Shown piece by piece: positions 55,401-63,797 of a DNA stretch of 64,000 bases (position 1 is its first letter; every line of letters starts with the position of its first letter). The notes under the pieces were generated by a model. The model searched no databases and was not told where the DNA came from. It saw nothing but the letters and a program-made list of their open reading frames with translations. This DNA comes from Belliella filtrata (lineage in GTDB: Bacteria > Bacteroidota > Bacteroidia > Cytophagales > Cyclobacteriaceae): assembly GCF_022549775.1 (NCBI RefSeq), contig NZ_JAKZGP010000003.1, forward strand, positions 104,289 through 168,288, given 5' to 3'. The translations under genes were made by a program, and so were the position numbers.

Positions 55401-56607
55401 TACCCGCTCCAATGTTAGCATTATCTGGTCTGAAAATACGCTGACCTTCTCCCAAGTCCATAAATGCAGCAAAATTCCGGAGTGTTTCGGTGTTGTTTGC
55501 ACGGTTCATGATATAAACTTCCACCCTGGTGATGTTGACACCAGAGAGAATTTGAGGGAGTCCACGAAGCCATCTTTCATAGTTGTCACGGAAAAAGTGA
55601 GCTAGGAAAAAATGTCTATTCTCATCATATTCAGAGCCTTGTACTTCAAATGACCTTCCTTGCCCACCGCCTTCTATAATAAGTTCATCTCTTCTACCTC
55701 TTTGAGTTGAGGCGACGCCTGTCACAAATAATTTACCGAATTGAAGTTGAGTTTTGACACCAAAGAGGTTTTGAGCACCCTGAATAAGGCTGTTCTGTAC
55801 AGGCATACTGACATTTCCTATCTCAATGGACTTGATGATATCTTCTTCATATCCAGTGTATTCTACTTTCAGTTGGTTTTGGAAGTCGAAGGAATTGTTG
55901 GAGTCAAAATTTGCTCCTAGTTTCATTTTTTCTCCTAGCGACCCATTCACAGACATTTGGATTTGCTGATTGAAATTGAAGCCTCCATTTTGTTGCTGTC
56001 TAATAGGTATGGCGGGATTGTCTACCCTTCTAAATATTGCTCCCAAGTCTAGGTTGACATATCCAGTAGGTGTGATGTTGATTTGATTTCCACCGAAGAT
56101 TCTGTCCAGACTTGGGCTAGTTGTCACTGGAGGAATTAGTCCTCTTCCACTAACAGCACTTTCACCATCTACTTCTCTTGATCTATTTCTCCAATACTCT
56201 TGCCTTAGTTTGAACTCTTGTAACTTAGCGTATTCATCAAAATCATATTGATATCCAGGAGTAACATCCGCAGAATCTAGCTCCTCTTGCACCCGGTATC
56301 TTAAGGTGGAATCCATTTCTACTTGTATCCTTTCTTGATTAGGAGTGATAGGGTAGAATGGAGACCTGTAAGTAAATGGGTTTTGACTTTGGAACAATGG
56401 TCTTGTGTAGAGATTTGGCCAAAGCAAAAATGATGGGAGTTGTCTGCGTGTATTTAAAGAATCTATCTTGGCAGCTGTGCTATCTGATTGAATCTGTTGC
56501 CCTTTGGAAGGAGACAATAGTATGCATACCAACAGTATTGTAAGGACTGATGGCACAAAAAGACGTATGCGAACTAGGGGTAAAAAGTTACTGCAACAAA
56601 AGCTCAA
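49477..56607 (-). CDS. sprA: Type IX secretion outer-membrane translocon SprA (Sov)
   Basis: This very long protein (2376 residues) has a signal-peptide-like N-terminus (LTILLVCILLSPSKGQ) and the SprA opening SFLLWPNLYTRPLF-x-SPFY. Two SprA_N-type regions, each with motifs such as GNVSMPVQNSLIQGAQNLFGVKTQLQFG, precede an extended 36-stranded barrel ending LRFNLAQ. SprA is the outer-membrane channel of the T9SS. No ATG fits the N-terminus: TTG 56607 follows an A-rich stretch and is my choice, while the next in-frame candidates are ATA 56568 and GTG 56556. Its neighbours ruvA and gcvH match the conserved Bacteroidota order. Confidence 0.96.
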   Translation of the reverse strand: MSFCCSNFLPLVRIRLFVPSVLTILLVCILLSPSKGQQIQSDSTAAKIDSLNTRRQLPSFLLWPNLYTRPLFQSQNPFTYRSPFYPITPNQERIQVEMDSTLRYRVQEELDSADVTPGYQYDFDEYAKLQEFKLRQEYWRNRSREVDGESAVSGRGLIPPVTTSPSLDRIFGGNQINITPTGYVNLDLGAIFRRVDNPAIPIRQQQNGGFNFNQQIQMSVNGSLGEKMKLGANFDSNNSFDFQNQLKVEYTGYEEDIIKSIEIGNVSMPVQNSLIQGAQNLFGVKTQLQFGKLFVTGVASTQRGRRDELIIEGGGQGRSFEVQGSEYDENRHFFLAHFFRDNYERWLRGLPQILSGVNITRVEVYIMNRANNTETLRNFAAFMDLGEGQRIFRPDNANIGAGTPGSPAANNANLLYSNLNGNPSFRPFDTGSSAIESTLNLVRGSDFEQVNGARKLAANEFIFNRELGYISLVRKLQNDEVLAVSYEYTHNGTVYKVGELSEDYQNRPEDQIIFMKMLRPARINTRLPTWDLMMKNVYNLNASQIQKDGFQLQVIYRDDRTGLDNPSLLEGENLKNVPLIRVTGLDNLNPQNDPSPDGNFDFIPGITIFPDRGMVVFPVLEPFGATIRNRFLPNEAALVDKFVYDTLYRTTQADAELVTRLNKYFLRGRLTAGSASDIMLPGLNISPGSVVVTAGNIPLTEGVDYTIDYNIGRLTILNEGILQSGKRINVSFEKADLVSFQTRSLLGTRLDYMFNDKFNLGGTFLYLNERPNITRIAAGSETLRNSMWGLDANYSDESRFLTKLADALPFTNTKESSLVQFSGEFAQLLPGTSNRVNGEQAAYIDDFETAITPFNLGGAAAQNWHLAATPKTEDNQFDLSDLTEDRLGNAYRRAKISWYNIDNVFYRESGPGVPTNITREDRQNHYVRRVIPQEIFPRRDRDVIIVPEPLFEMAYFPHERGMYNYNTGLTSEGLLPNPRNNYGGVTRAITTEVDFDRTNIEYIEFWLLDPFIQGENGRVLDGRFNANNTTGGKLRFNLGDVSEDLIKDGRHGFENGLPADGDPSNTPTTEWGRITREQFLIPAFDNSPEARENQDVGLDGLKDEDEVNFFRSRFINRLNVSQLAMNQIMSDPSADNFQYYLDENLDQDNVKILERYKNFNGMEGNTPITANQNLAYTPSGSNLPNNEDLNNDNTINELESYYEYEIDLRPGQLEVGSNYIVDRVTTTQSGDEVSWYLFRIPVRTPDRVEGDISGFKSIRFMRTYLTDFEQPVVMRMANFRLVGSQWRVFQESLFERGFFEIPEPDNSNLTVGVVNIEENSQGSATQSPYVLPPGITRDRDNLSTVERQLNEQSLRLCVEDLQARDARAVFKNTRQDLVQFERLKMFFHADSDDAEDGELTAFLRLGTDYTDNYYEIEVPLRITPKGTRDPRQIWPLENEIDIAISEIVGVKVARDNQRVPLNLPFTQDVNQYKVTVVGRPELSLIQGMMIGIRNPGESGTASRSVCIWANELRTTGFNESAGWAANAILNTKIADVATISTSIRHNSFGFGGLETRLSQRARESTTQYDVSANVSVEKLLPEAINVSIPMYVSLENSSTRPEFDPLNQDVPFELALSKFTNDADRALYRSQVLDQVKRRNIGFTNVRKNRNPEKENSRIYDLSNFSFSYAYGSVRQSNINTESYTFETYVGNIAYNYQPKPLSFEPFKNASFLDGKYLKLIKDINFNFSPSQVGARIDVDRRFMRTQYRNDDLTTDGVDPFFQKSFFINRFYNLNWDLTKNLRVDFMSRVMAVVDEPEGDIDSQAKIDSIRNNIRRLGRTTNYNHRIDVNYKIPLNKIPVVDWVNADVRYAADYTWMTGAIGQRDTLGNMIQNTREQVYQGKLDFTKLYNKSAKYRALTAPKRPSIPGRPAVNAEDTIGTPFTNKLIKFLTMVKDVNFRYSIIEGTFLPGYMANTGLLGMDRSFLNPGFGFIMGSQNPNMRFGIADNGLLASSAELTQQFRQNQAKNLQINGIAEPFKDFRIAFEARKRESGEYSEIFRNSADNPGQYGSLSPNRMGGYSITYSMIRTTFARDDRFNNSRLFTDFESYRSIIQGRLNAGNSSGGEYALNGQDVLGLAFLAAYGGADPNTMSLNPFPTFPIPNWRLDYKGLSQIPAVREYFSSINITHGYSSTYEVSNFSNSLLYQTGLELFNSVQNIPGATLTDEFGMYIPIFILNQVILTERFAPLIGIDFLTKDRLNIAVEYNSERNLGLNFSNAQVTEQRSRDFGFDLGYTKSGVKIPFKIQGRQEVLENDLQFRINTRVVDTRQIQRKIEENSTVTNGNLNITIRPTVGYVINQNLNITLYFDRNINDPRVTTAFRRSSTAFGGQLRFNLAQ

Positions 56608-56626
56608 TTGTTTATCAATTAAAGGA

Positions 56627-57226
56627 CTAAGTAGACTTTAAAGATGCTTTAATTAAATCTTCTAAGGAAATTTCCGAACCATTTTTTTTCAAAATCGTAG
56701 TAATATTTTTTTCTGCCGTTGCTTTCGGAAATCCCAAAGTAATTAGAGCCTGTAACGCCTCCTCTTTGATTTTATTGTTATGATTTATAAATCCTACAGA
56801 AGGTGAGCCACTCTCTAAAATCACATCTTTTTTGACTTTGTCTTTTAATTCTAAAACAATTCTTTGAGCTGTTTTAACACCTACACCTTTTACATTTTGA
56901 ATTGTCTTGAAATCTTCTTGCACTATGGCTGATTCAAGTTCTTCGCTGCTCAAAGAGGACAAAATCATCAGACCAGTATTAGGACCAACGCCACTGATTG
57001 ATATCAGGTTGAGGAAGAGTTTCTTTTCTTTTTCTTCTTTGAAGCCGTAAAGTGTATGTGCATCTTCTTTGATATGCAAAAAAGTGAGGAGCATAACTTG
57101 CTCCTCATCTTTTATTTTTGAATAGGTTTGAAGTGAAATTTTCACTTGATAGCCTATTCCATTGATATCAATAATTACATAAGTAGGGTCTTTGAAGACC
57201 AATTTACCTTTTAAATATGCGATCAT
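56627..57226 (-). CDS. ruvA: Holliday junction branch migration protein RuvA
   Basis: The 199-residue protein has the OB-fold start MIAYLKGKLVFKDPTYVIIDINGIGYQV. It carries tandem helix-hairpin-helix motifs (ISISGVGPNTGLMILSS and VKGVGVKTAQRIVLELKDK) and a C-terminal three-helix domain contacting RuvB (EEALQALITLGFPKATAEKNI). It binds four-way DNA junctions in recombination repair. Its ATG overlaps the maeB stop by 4 bp and sprA starts 19 bp after its stop. Confidence 0.95.
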   Translation of the reverse strand: MIAYLKGKLVFKDPTYVIIDINGIGYQVKISLQTYSKIKDEEQVMLLTFLHIKEDAHTLYGFKEEKEKKLFLNLISISGVGPNTGLMILSSLSSEELESAIVQEDFKTIQNVKGVGVKTAQRIVLELKDKVKKDVILESGSPSVGFINHNNKIKEEALQALITLGFPKATAEKNITTILKKNGSEISLEDLIKASLKST

Positions 57227-59496
57227 AATTGATTTGTAGATTGAGCATCTACTACTGCGATGGCTACCATATTGACGATTTCTCTTATAGAGCTACCAAG
57301 CTGAAGTATGTGCACGGGTTTGTTCATCCCTAACAGCACGGGACCTATAGCTTCTGCATTTCCTATTTCTGAGAGTAATTTGTATGCTATGTTTCCAGAA
57401 CTTAGGTCAGGGAAAATTAGTGTATTAGCCTTTTTTCCAATCAATGCACTGAATGGATAATTTTCTCTTTGAATTTCTTCATTGAGTGCTACGTTAGCTT
57501 GCATTTCTCCCTCGATTACCAGGTCAGGGAATTTCTGCTTGGCAATTGCTGTAGCTTTGGCTGTTTTGGATGCAATATCACCTTTGGCTGAACCAAAATT
57601 GGAATAAGACAACACAGCCACTCTTGGGTCAATGTCAAAGAATTTCACTCCGTTGGCCGTAAGCCCAATAATCTCAACCAATTCCTCTGCGGTAGGATTA
57701 AGGTTCACCGTAGTGTCAGCAAAGAAATATGGGCCTTTGTCTGTGTTCATGATGTACATTCCAGCTACCCTTTCAGTGCCTGGCTTGACACCTATAACAT
57801 GTAGCGATGGCAGGATAGTTTTGGGATAATCCTTGGTCAAGCCTGAAATCAAAGCGTCAGCCTCACCCAGTTCTACCATCATGGCACCATAGTAGTTTCT
57901 ATCTCTCATCTGCCTTATGGCTTCTTTGAGCGTCAATCCTTTTCTTTGACGTTTTTTAAATAGGATCTCTCCATACATTTGAAGTTTCTCAGGCTGACTG
58001 TATGGATCAATGATCGTTACATCATTTAAGTCAAGCTTATTTTCCAAGATAAGCTGATTGATTCTTTCCTGATTTCCTAGTAGGATTGGGATTGCGATTT
58101 TTTCATCGCGTATCGTTTGAGCTGCTTTAAGTATCTTGACATTATCCGCTTCAGCAAACACGATTCGTTTTGGATCCTTCTTGGCCCTGGCAATTACCCT
58201 TGACATCAATCGCTGATCTATGCCGATTCTTTCCTGAAGTTCAAGTTCATAGGCTTCCCAGTCCAAAATTGCAGATTTGGCAACACCAGATTCCATAGCT
58301 GCTTTGGCAACTGCTGGAGAAATGGTGGTAATTAGTCTTGGATCAAATGGTTTCGGAATCAAGTAAGTTGGACCAAATGCAAGTTTATTGTCTCCGTAGG
58401 CTTTGTTTACGATTTCCGGCACAGGCTCTTTGGCAAGCTTAGCTATTGCTTTAGCAGCTGCAAGTTTCATTTCTTCGTTGATAGCTGTAGCTCTCACATC
58501 CAATGCACCTCTGAAAATGTAAGGGAAGCCAAGGACATTGTTGACTTGATTTGGATAATCCGATCTGCCTGTCGCCATGATTAAATCCTCTCTTGCCGCC
58601 ATGGCAATTTCATAAGGGATTTCTGGGTCAGGATTTGCTAAGGCAAATACGATTGGGTTAGGAGCCATCACTTTTATCTGATCTCCAGAAACAATGTTTC
58701 CAGCTGACAGACCCAAGAAAACATCCGCATTGAATAATGCTTCCGTCAAAGTGGTGATGTCTCTTCTAGTGGTAGCAAATTCACTCTTTATTTCATCTAA
58801 GTTGACACGGTCAGTTCTAATTGCTCCTTCCTTGTCACACATTACGATATTTTCTCTTTTTACTCCAAGACTCATATAGAATCTGGTGCATGATACGGCT
58901 GAAGCACCAGCACCATTAACTACTAGTCTAATATCTTCAATGTTTTTTCCAACAATTTCAAGTGCGTTTATTAAAGCTGCACCTGAAATGATTGCAGTTC
59001 CATGTTGATCATCGTGCATCACAGGGATTTTCATCTGCTGCTTGAGTGTAGTTTCGATTTCAAAACACTCTGGCGCTTTGATGTCCTCTAAGTTTACGCC
59101 ACCGAATGTTGGCTCTAGGGATTTGATGATTTCGATTAGTTTCTTTGGATCTTTTTCATCAATCTCGATATCAAAAACGTCAATTCCTGCAAATTTTTTG
59201 AAAAGAACTCCCTTTCCTTCCATTACTGGCTTGGAAGCTTCTGGACCTATGTCTCCGAGTCCTAGAACGGCTGTTCCATTTGATATAACTGCTACAAGAT
59301 TACCTTTTGAGGTGTATTTGTATACATTTTCTTTATCAGCTTCAATCTCCTTGCATGGCTCTGCTACTCCGGGTGAGTAAGCAAGTGCCAGGTCAAGTTG
59401 ACTTGATAATGGTTTTGTTGGGATTACTTCTATTTTCCCCGGACTGCCCAGGGTGTGATAATTTAAAGCGTCTTCTTTTCTAATTTTAATCGCCAT
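57223..59496 (-). CDS. maeB: NADP-dependent malic enzyme with phosphotransacetylase-like C-terminal domain
   Basis: The 757-residue protein matches MaeB length. Residues 1 to 160 hold the malic-enzyme N-terminal domain (LDLALAYSPGVAEPC, GDIGPEASKPVMEGKG). The NAD(P)-binding domain has VMHDDQHGTAIISGAAL and VVNGAGASAVSCTRFY. Residues 430 to 757 form the PTA_PTB domain, which in MaeB is regulatory rather than a phosphotransferase. It decarboxylates malate to pyruvate, yielding NADPH. It is 21 bp downstream of the DUF4837 gene. Confidence 0.95.
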   Translation of the reverse strand: MAIKIRKEDALNYHTLGSPGKIEVIPTKPLSSQLDLALAYSPGVAEPCKEIEADKENVYKYTSKGNLVAVISNGTAVLGLGDIGPEASKPVMEGKGVLFKKFAGIDVFDIEIDEKDPKKLIEIIKSLEPTFGGVNLEDIKAPECFEIETTLKQQMKIPVMHDDQHGTAIISGAALINALEIVGKNIEDIRLVVNGAGASAVSCTRFYMSLGVKRENIVMCDKEGAIRTDRVNLDEIKSEFATTRRDITTLTEALFNADVFLGLSAGNIVSGDQIKVMAPNPIVFALANPDPEIPYEIAMAAREDLIMATGRSDYPNQVNNVLGFPYIFRGALDVRATAINEEMKLAAAKAIAKLAKEPVPEIVNKAYGDNKLAFGPTYLIPKPFDPRLITTISPAVAKAAMESGVAKSAILDWEAYELELQERIGIDQRLMSRVIARAKKDPKRIVFAEADNVKILKAAQTIRDEKIAIPILLGNQERINQLILENKLDLNDVTIIDPYSQPEKLQMYGEILFKKRQRKGLTLKEAIRQMRDRNYYGAMMVELGEADALISGLTKDYPKTILPSLHVIGVKPGTERVAGMYIMNTDKGPYFFADTTVNLNPTAEELVEIIGLTANGVKFFDIDPRVAVLSYSNFGSAKGDIASKTAKATAIAKQKFPDLVIEGEMQANVALNEEIQRENYPFSALIGKKANTLIFPDLSSGNIAYKLLSEIGNAEAIGPVLLGMNKPVHILQLGSSIREIVNMVAIAVVDAQSTNQL

Positions 59497-59517
59497 AAAG
59501 GTATGTAGTTTAGTCTT

Positions 59518-60627
59518 TTAGCTAGATTTCTCTTCCTTTGGGATGATATCTGTTGCTAAAAGTAGTGTTTCAATTTCTCGTATAGCTTCTCGATGGTTTT
59601 GACTTGGGAAGTATACGAAGCCTTCCATATAGTAAAGCTTTCCTTTTTCAGTATCCACGATGGTGTAGGACATGAATGAGCCTCCCATTGATAAATTAGC
59701 TGTTTTCCAACCGCCTCTCAACTCAACAGCATAATTGCCTTTGATGTTGAAATTGGTAAATAAGGGTGTTGGGTCAACTTTTTCAATGGTTAGATAGGAA
59801 TTCCTATTGTCTGGATCACTGTACAAATGTGCTTTAGCTATGCTTTCTCTAAGTTTAATAATTTCCTCTGGAAATACTTGCTCTTCACTTGTATAGTCCA
59901 TTTCATAGAAAAACAGACTGATGTCCGCCCTGTCAGTTCTTGGGGTTGGTTGTCGTAACCAAAGAAAGTTATCTTCTGATTTTGCAACTTGATAGGAGGT
60001 CGGTACTTGTATATTGAGACCTAGTTTTTCTCCAGCTACTCTTGCAGCTCCGCTTTTTCTTCCTAGGATTAATTTTTCTAAGCGCTCTCTCTCTCTTACA
60101 TGAAAAAGGTTCTGAATCTTGCTCTTGTTGGCCTGGAGGTTTTGAATAAGGGTCTCATCATTCCTTCCAAAAAGGTAAATCAATTCTTGACCTATGGCAT
60201 GCTCATCAGCACTTCTTAGCATATAAAGTGAAGGATCTTCAGCAGCTTTTTCTTTTGACTCTTTACTGAAAAGTGCATTGATTCTCTGACTTCCGGAAGA
60301 TCTATCATCAAATGTAGTGACATACACAACATTGGTAGCTTGCTTCAATATGCCCGTAACAGCTCTCGGATCTACTCTTCTGACCGTGAACATACTTTCA
60401 TCTCTAATAAGCCCTTTTACATCTGCTTGGAAAATATCTTTCAAAGCATCTCCCACAGGTCCTTGCCATTTGGTAGAGTCAATTGCCAGGATGATTTCAC
60501 CTATGGCTCCTCTGGCTTTTGGTTTATTTGCATTTTTACTTTCTTCTGAATTATCGCAGGAGGATATCGAAATCGTGATAGCAAATAGAACAAGGATTGC
60601 TGGAAATATTTTTTTGATTGTTTTCAT
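59518..60627 (-). CDS. DUF4837 family lipoprotein
   Basis: The ATG at 60627 (MKTIKKIFPAILVLF) gives 369 residues and a lipoprotein signal with Cys24 (ISSC); the longer frame to 60678 adds an unlikely N-terminus. The mature chain has GEIILAIDSTKWQGPVGDALKDIF and a later PTSYQVAKSEDNFLWLRQPTPRTDRADISLFFYEM, the DUF4837 pattern. Function is unknown. In Bacteroidota it is commonly near maeB and lytic transglycosylase genes. A promoter-like element lies in the gap upstream. Confidence 0.88.
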   Translation of the reverse strand: MKTIKKIFPAILVLFAITISISSCDNSEESKNANKPKARGAIGEIILAIDSTKWQGPVGDALKDIFQADVKGLIRDESMFTVRRVDPRAVTGILKQATNVVYVTTFDDRSSGSQRINALFSKESKEKAAEDPSLYMLRSADEHAIGQELIYLFGRNDETLIQNLQANKSKIQNLFHVRERERLEKLILGRKSGAARVAGEKLGLNIQVPTSYQVAKSEDNFLWLRQPTPRTDRADISLFFYEMDYTSEEQVFPEEIIKLRESIAKAHLYSDPDNRNSYLTIEKVDPTPLFTNFNIKGNYAVELRGGWKTANLSMGGSFMSYTIVDTEKGKLYYMEGFVYFPSQNHREAIREIETLLLATDIIPKEEKSS

Positions 60628-60675
60628 AACGTTTTTGTCTGTGTTAGCTACTAATATAACTAAATAAACAGTAAA

Positions 60676-60704
60676 CAAAAATAATTAATTAGTTGATTAG
60701 CCAA
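60676..60704 (-). promoter_or_regulatory. Candidate promoter for DUF4837-maeB-ruvA-sprA
   Basis: On the minus strand TTG (60704-60702), 18 nt, then TATTTTTG (60683-60676) fits the Bacteroidota TTG-N-TAnnTTTG consensus. It would start transcription about 40 bp before the DUF4837 ATG and supply the downstream sprA segment independently. Confidence 0.45.
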
Positions 60705-62106
60705 TTATAAGCTTTTGCCCTGGTTTGATTTGATTAGAATTAAGATTGTTTAGTTTCTTAATCTGATCAATTGTCACTCCATCTAGCTTTTTAGAAATCA
60801 ACCATAAAGAATCTCCAGGTTGTACTGTGTAAGTTTTTGTGCCATTAGAATTCTCGGCTAAAGTCTGCTGCGAAGGAGTTACGGGAGCATTTTTTGAATA
60901 AATTTTTAGATTTTGACCAACTCTAATCGTATTAGAACTTAAATTATTCCATGATTTGATATTGGTCACAGTAGTGCCATGTCGTGAGGCTATACTACCT
61001 AAAACATCTCCACTTTTAACTCTATAAGTAATCAATTCTCCCGCACTAGCAGGAGCATTTGTTGATTTTGGAGTTTCCTTACTGAAGTTATTTGAAGCTC
61101 TCAACACAACTTTTCTTTCATCACTTAATGCTACTGCATTTTTAAATTCATCCTTATTTTGAGCGATGAAGTCAGCCTTCGAAGCTGGTACTTTTAGAGC
61201 GATGTGCTTATGAGAAGAAGGAATGAGTCTGTTTTGGATGGAGGGGTTAAGCCTTTCTAAATCTTCTACACAAATGTTGGTTAATGCAGCAAGTTCTTCT
61301 AAATCTAGCTCTTGATTGAATTGAATCTTTTGATGAGCAATAGGGTAGGTGGGTTCTTCAAGAAAAAGGTTGTGATCCGCAGCATGTCTCATGATATACA
61401 TCATGGCCTGAAACTGTGGTACATAGCTTCTTGTTTCTTTTGGGAGATAATCATATACACCCCAGAATGTCTGCTTTCCTCCAGACCTCCTGATCGCTTT
61501 ACGCACATTACCTGGGCCACAGTTATAAGCTGCTAGTGCCAGTTCCCAGTTCCCAAACATTCTATGCAAAGACTTAAGATACTTAGCTGCGGCATCTGTA
61601 GAAAGCTCTGGATCCATTCTATCATCTATGTCATTGTTGGCATTCAGGCTGTACATCCTGCCAGTGGCAGGCATGAACTGCCATAGTCCCATAGCACCTA
61701 CTCTAGATTTGGCTTTCGGGTTCAGTCCTGATTCTATGATAGAAAGATATTTAATATCTGATGGCATGTCATGCTTGTCAAGGACTTCATCAAACATGGG
61801 GAAGTATACGGCTTCTCTCTCAAGGACCATTCTGGTGTAATCACGATTTCGAACAGCGAAATAGTTGATGAATGAAAAAATTCTATCATTCAGTTCAAAA
61901 GGCATGTCAGTTTCCATAGCCCTAATCTTCTTAGCTACTTCGTCAAATGTGAAATCAGGAATGTATTCATATTGATAGTTTGGAGCTATCATTTCTTCTT
62001 GAATTCCCGTCGTGTTGAGATTGTATAACTCCTGACCATGAACAGACATGCTACAAAGCAAGAAAGTTGGCAGTACCATAGAAAGTGATTTGAAGAAGTT
62101 TTTCAT
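60697..62106 (-). CDS. Membrane-bound lytic murein transglycosylase (MltD-like) with two LysM domains
   Basis: The 469-residue exported protein has a signal peptide (CSMSVHGQ). The SLT domain (about residues 95 to 230) has catalytic Glu in LSIIESGLNPKAKSRVGAMGLWQFMPATG, with AYNCGPGNVRKAI. Two LysM repeats close the chain: VKSGDVLGSIASRHGTTV near 365 and VQPGDSLWLISKKLDGVT near 425. It cleaves peptidoglycan strands to make 1,6-anhydro-MurNAc. Its gene starts 14 bp after the gatA stop. Confidence 0.94.
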   Translation of the reverse strand: MKNFFKSLSMVLPTFLLCSMSVHGQELYNLNTTGIQEEMIAPNYQYEYIPDFTFDEVAKKIRAMETDMPFELNDRIFSFINYFAVRNRDYTRMVLEREAVYFPMFDEVLDKHDMPSDIKYLSIIESGLNPKAKSRVGAMGLWQFMPATGRMYSLNANNDIDDRMDPELSTDAAAKYLKSLHRMFGNWELALAAYNCGPGNVRKAIRRSGGKQTFWGVYDYLPKETRSYVPQFQAMMYIMRHAADHNLFLEEPTYPIAHQKIQFNQELDLEELAALTNICVEDLERLNPSIQNRLIPSSHKHIALKVPASKADFIAQNKDEFKNAVALSDERKVVLRASNNFSKETPKSTNAPASAGELITYRVKSGDVLGSIASRHGTTVTNIKSWNNLSSNTIRVGQNLKIYSKNAPVTPSQQTLAENSNGTKTYTVQPGDSLWLISKKLDGVTIDQIKKLNNLNSNQIKPGQKLIIG

Positions 62107-62120
62107 GGTCAGGATAAATG

Positions 62121-63548
62121 TTAATTTTCTGATTTTGTCAAATAATTGGCAAAAGCATAAAGCTCTGCTTCTTTAAAGCTATTTGCCATGATTTGAAGTC
62201 CTATAGGCAATCCCTTTGCGTCTGTCCCATTAGGAATGGATACTGCTGGTACACCTGAGACAGATGCTTGTACAGTGAAAAGGTCTTCTAAGTACATGGC
62301 TACAGGATCATTGCTATGCTCTCCAAACTTAAACGCCGTAGATGGCGTAGTTGGCATAACAATATAATCATATTTATTCAATAAGTCTTCAGTGAATTCT
62401 TTGATTAACCTTCTTACTTTTTGTGCTTTGGTAAAATATGCATCATAGTAGCTGGCACTCAAAACAAATGTTCCAAGCATGATTCTTCTTTTCACTTCAT
62501 CACCGAAGCCCTCAGACCTTGTAAGCTTATACATGCTTTCTAGGTTGTGAGCATTTGGTGTTCTGTACCCATACTTCACGCCATCAAATCTCGAGAGATT
62601 TGAACTTGCCTCTGCTGTAGTAAGGATATAGTAAGTAGGTAGGATATATTTCAAAAGTGGGAATTGTACTTCTTCCACCTGATGACCTTCTTGTCTAAGC
62701 TTGTCCAATACACTTAAGGTATTAGCCTTGATTTCAGGTTGCAAGGCTTCAGACTCGATTGTCTCTTTGAGGTAAGCAACTTTTGCTCTTTTTTCAAAAT
62801 GCAGCAACTCACTGTATGCTGGCACAGGTTTGCGTGAAGCAGTGCTGTCAAATTCATCTGTTCCAGCCATGATCTCCATTACTAGGGCATTGTCTGGGAC
62901 ATTTCTCGAAAAAACACCAATTGTGTCAAATGAAGAAGCGTAGGCTATTAAGCCCCACCTAGACACCCTTGAGTATGTCGGTTTGATACCAACCAAGCCT
63001 GTAAAGGCCGCAGGTTGTCTAACTGATCCACCCGTGTCAGTTCCTAGTGATACTGTGCAAAGGTTTGCTTGAACAGCTACAGCTGAGCCTCCAGAAGATC
63101 CGCCTGGAACTCTTGTCTCATCTGCTGCATTGAGTACTTTTCCATGTGCAGAGTTTTCGTTGGAACTACCCATACCAAACTCATCGCAATTCAGCCTGCC
63201 TATGATTATTGCATCTTCATCTATAAGTCTTTGAACTGCGGTAGCAGTAAATTGAGACTCAAAGCCTCCTAAGATTTTACTCGAAGCATTGACTTCTTGG
63301 CCTCGCAAGCAAAGTACATCCTTGATGCCTATGACCATACCCGCAAGTTTCCCAGCTTTTCCATTGGCCAACTTCTCATTGACTTTTTCGGCTTGCGCCA
63401 AAGCGTAATCAGTATAAACTTCAACGAAGGCGTTTAGATGCGCCTTCGTTTCAATGTTTTTGAGGTAATAAGTTACAATCGCTTTACAATCCGTCTCTTT
63501 GGTTTCTAGCGATCGTTTTATTTCGTCAAATGATAGGAATTTTTCCAA
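62121..63548 (-). CDS. gatA: Aspartyl/glutamyl-tRNA amidotransferase subunit A
   Basis: The 475-residue amidase-signature protein has Lys in GIKDVLCLRGQ, the cis-Ser region GTDTGGSVRQPAAF and the nucleophile region PGGSSGGSAVAVQ. It frees ammonia from glutamine for conversion of Glu-tRNA-Gln or Asp-tRNA-Asn, together with GatB and GatC (not in the window). Length and the end of the chain match GatA. It lies 12 bp after tatA. Confidence 0.95.
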   Translation of the reverse strand: MEKFLSFDEIKRSLETKETDCKAIVTYYLKNIETKAHLNAFVEVYTDYALAQAEKVNEKLANGKAGKLAGMVIGIKDVLCLRGQEVNASSKILGGFESQFTATAVQRLIDEDAIIIGRLNCDEFGMGSSNENSAHGKVLNAADETRVPGGSSGGSAVAVQANLCTVSLGTDTGGSVRQPAAFTGLVGIKPTYSRVSRWGLIAYASSFDTIGVFSRNVPDNALVMEIMAGTDEFDSTASRKPVPAYSELLHFEKRAKVAYLKETIESEALQPEIKANTLSVLDKLRQEGHQVEEVQFPLLKYILPTYYILTTAEASSNLSRFDGVKYGYRTPNAHNLESMYKLTRSEGFGDEVKRRIMLGTFVLSASYYDAYFTKAQKVRRLIKEFTEDLLNKYDYIVMPTTPSTAFKFGEHSNDPVAMYLEDLFTVQASVSGVPAVSIPNGTDAKGLPIGLQIMANSFKEAELYAFANYLTKSEN

Positions 63549-63560
63549 TTTTTGAATCTT

Positions 63561-63767
63561 TTAGTCTTTTTTCTTATTGTCATCCTTCAAACCTTCTTCG
63601 AGGTCGTTTTGGATTTCCTTGGTAGCATCTTTGAATTCTCTGATTCCTCTACCCAGCCCTCTTGCTAACTCAGGGATTCTTTTGGCACCGAAGAATAGCA
63701 CAATCACCAATATGATAAGTATCATGGATCCTGGACTCATTCCTCCGATAAAACCTAATGTAGTCAT
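63561..63767 (-). CDS. tatA: Twin-arginine translocase subunit TatA
   Basis: The ATG at 63767 (MTTLGFIGGMSPGSM) gives 68 residues, usual for TatA. A single membrane segment (about residues 12 to 27, MILIILVIVLFFGAKR) is followed by IPELARGLGRGIREFKDATKEIQ and an acidic tail. TatA oligomers form the pore of the Tat pathway for folded proteins; tatB/tatC are not in the window. It heads the minus-strand operon. Confidence 0.94.
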   Translation of the reverse strand: MTTLGFIGGMSPGSMILIILVIVLFFGAKRIPELARGLGRGIREFKDATKEIQNDLEEGLKDDNKKKD

Positions 63768-63797
63768 GATCTTGTTATTTAGATTTTGAATATGGTA

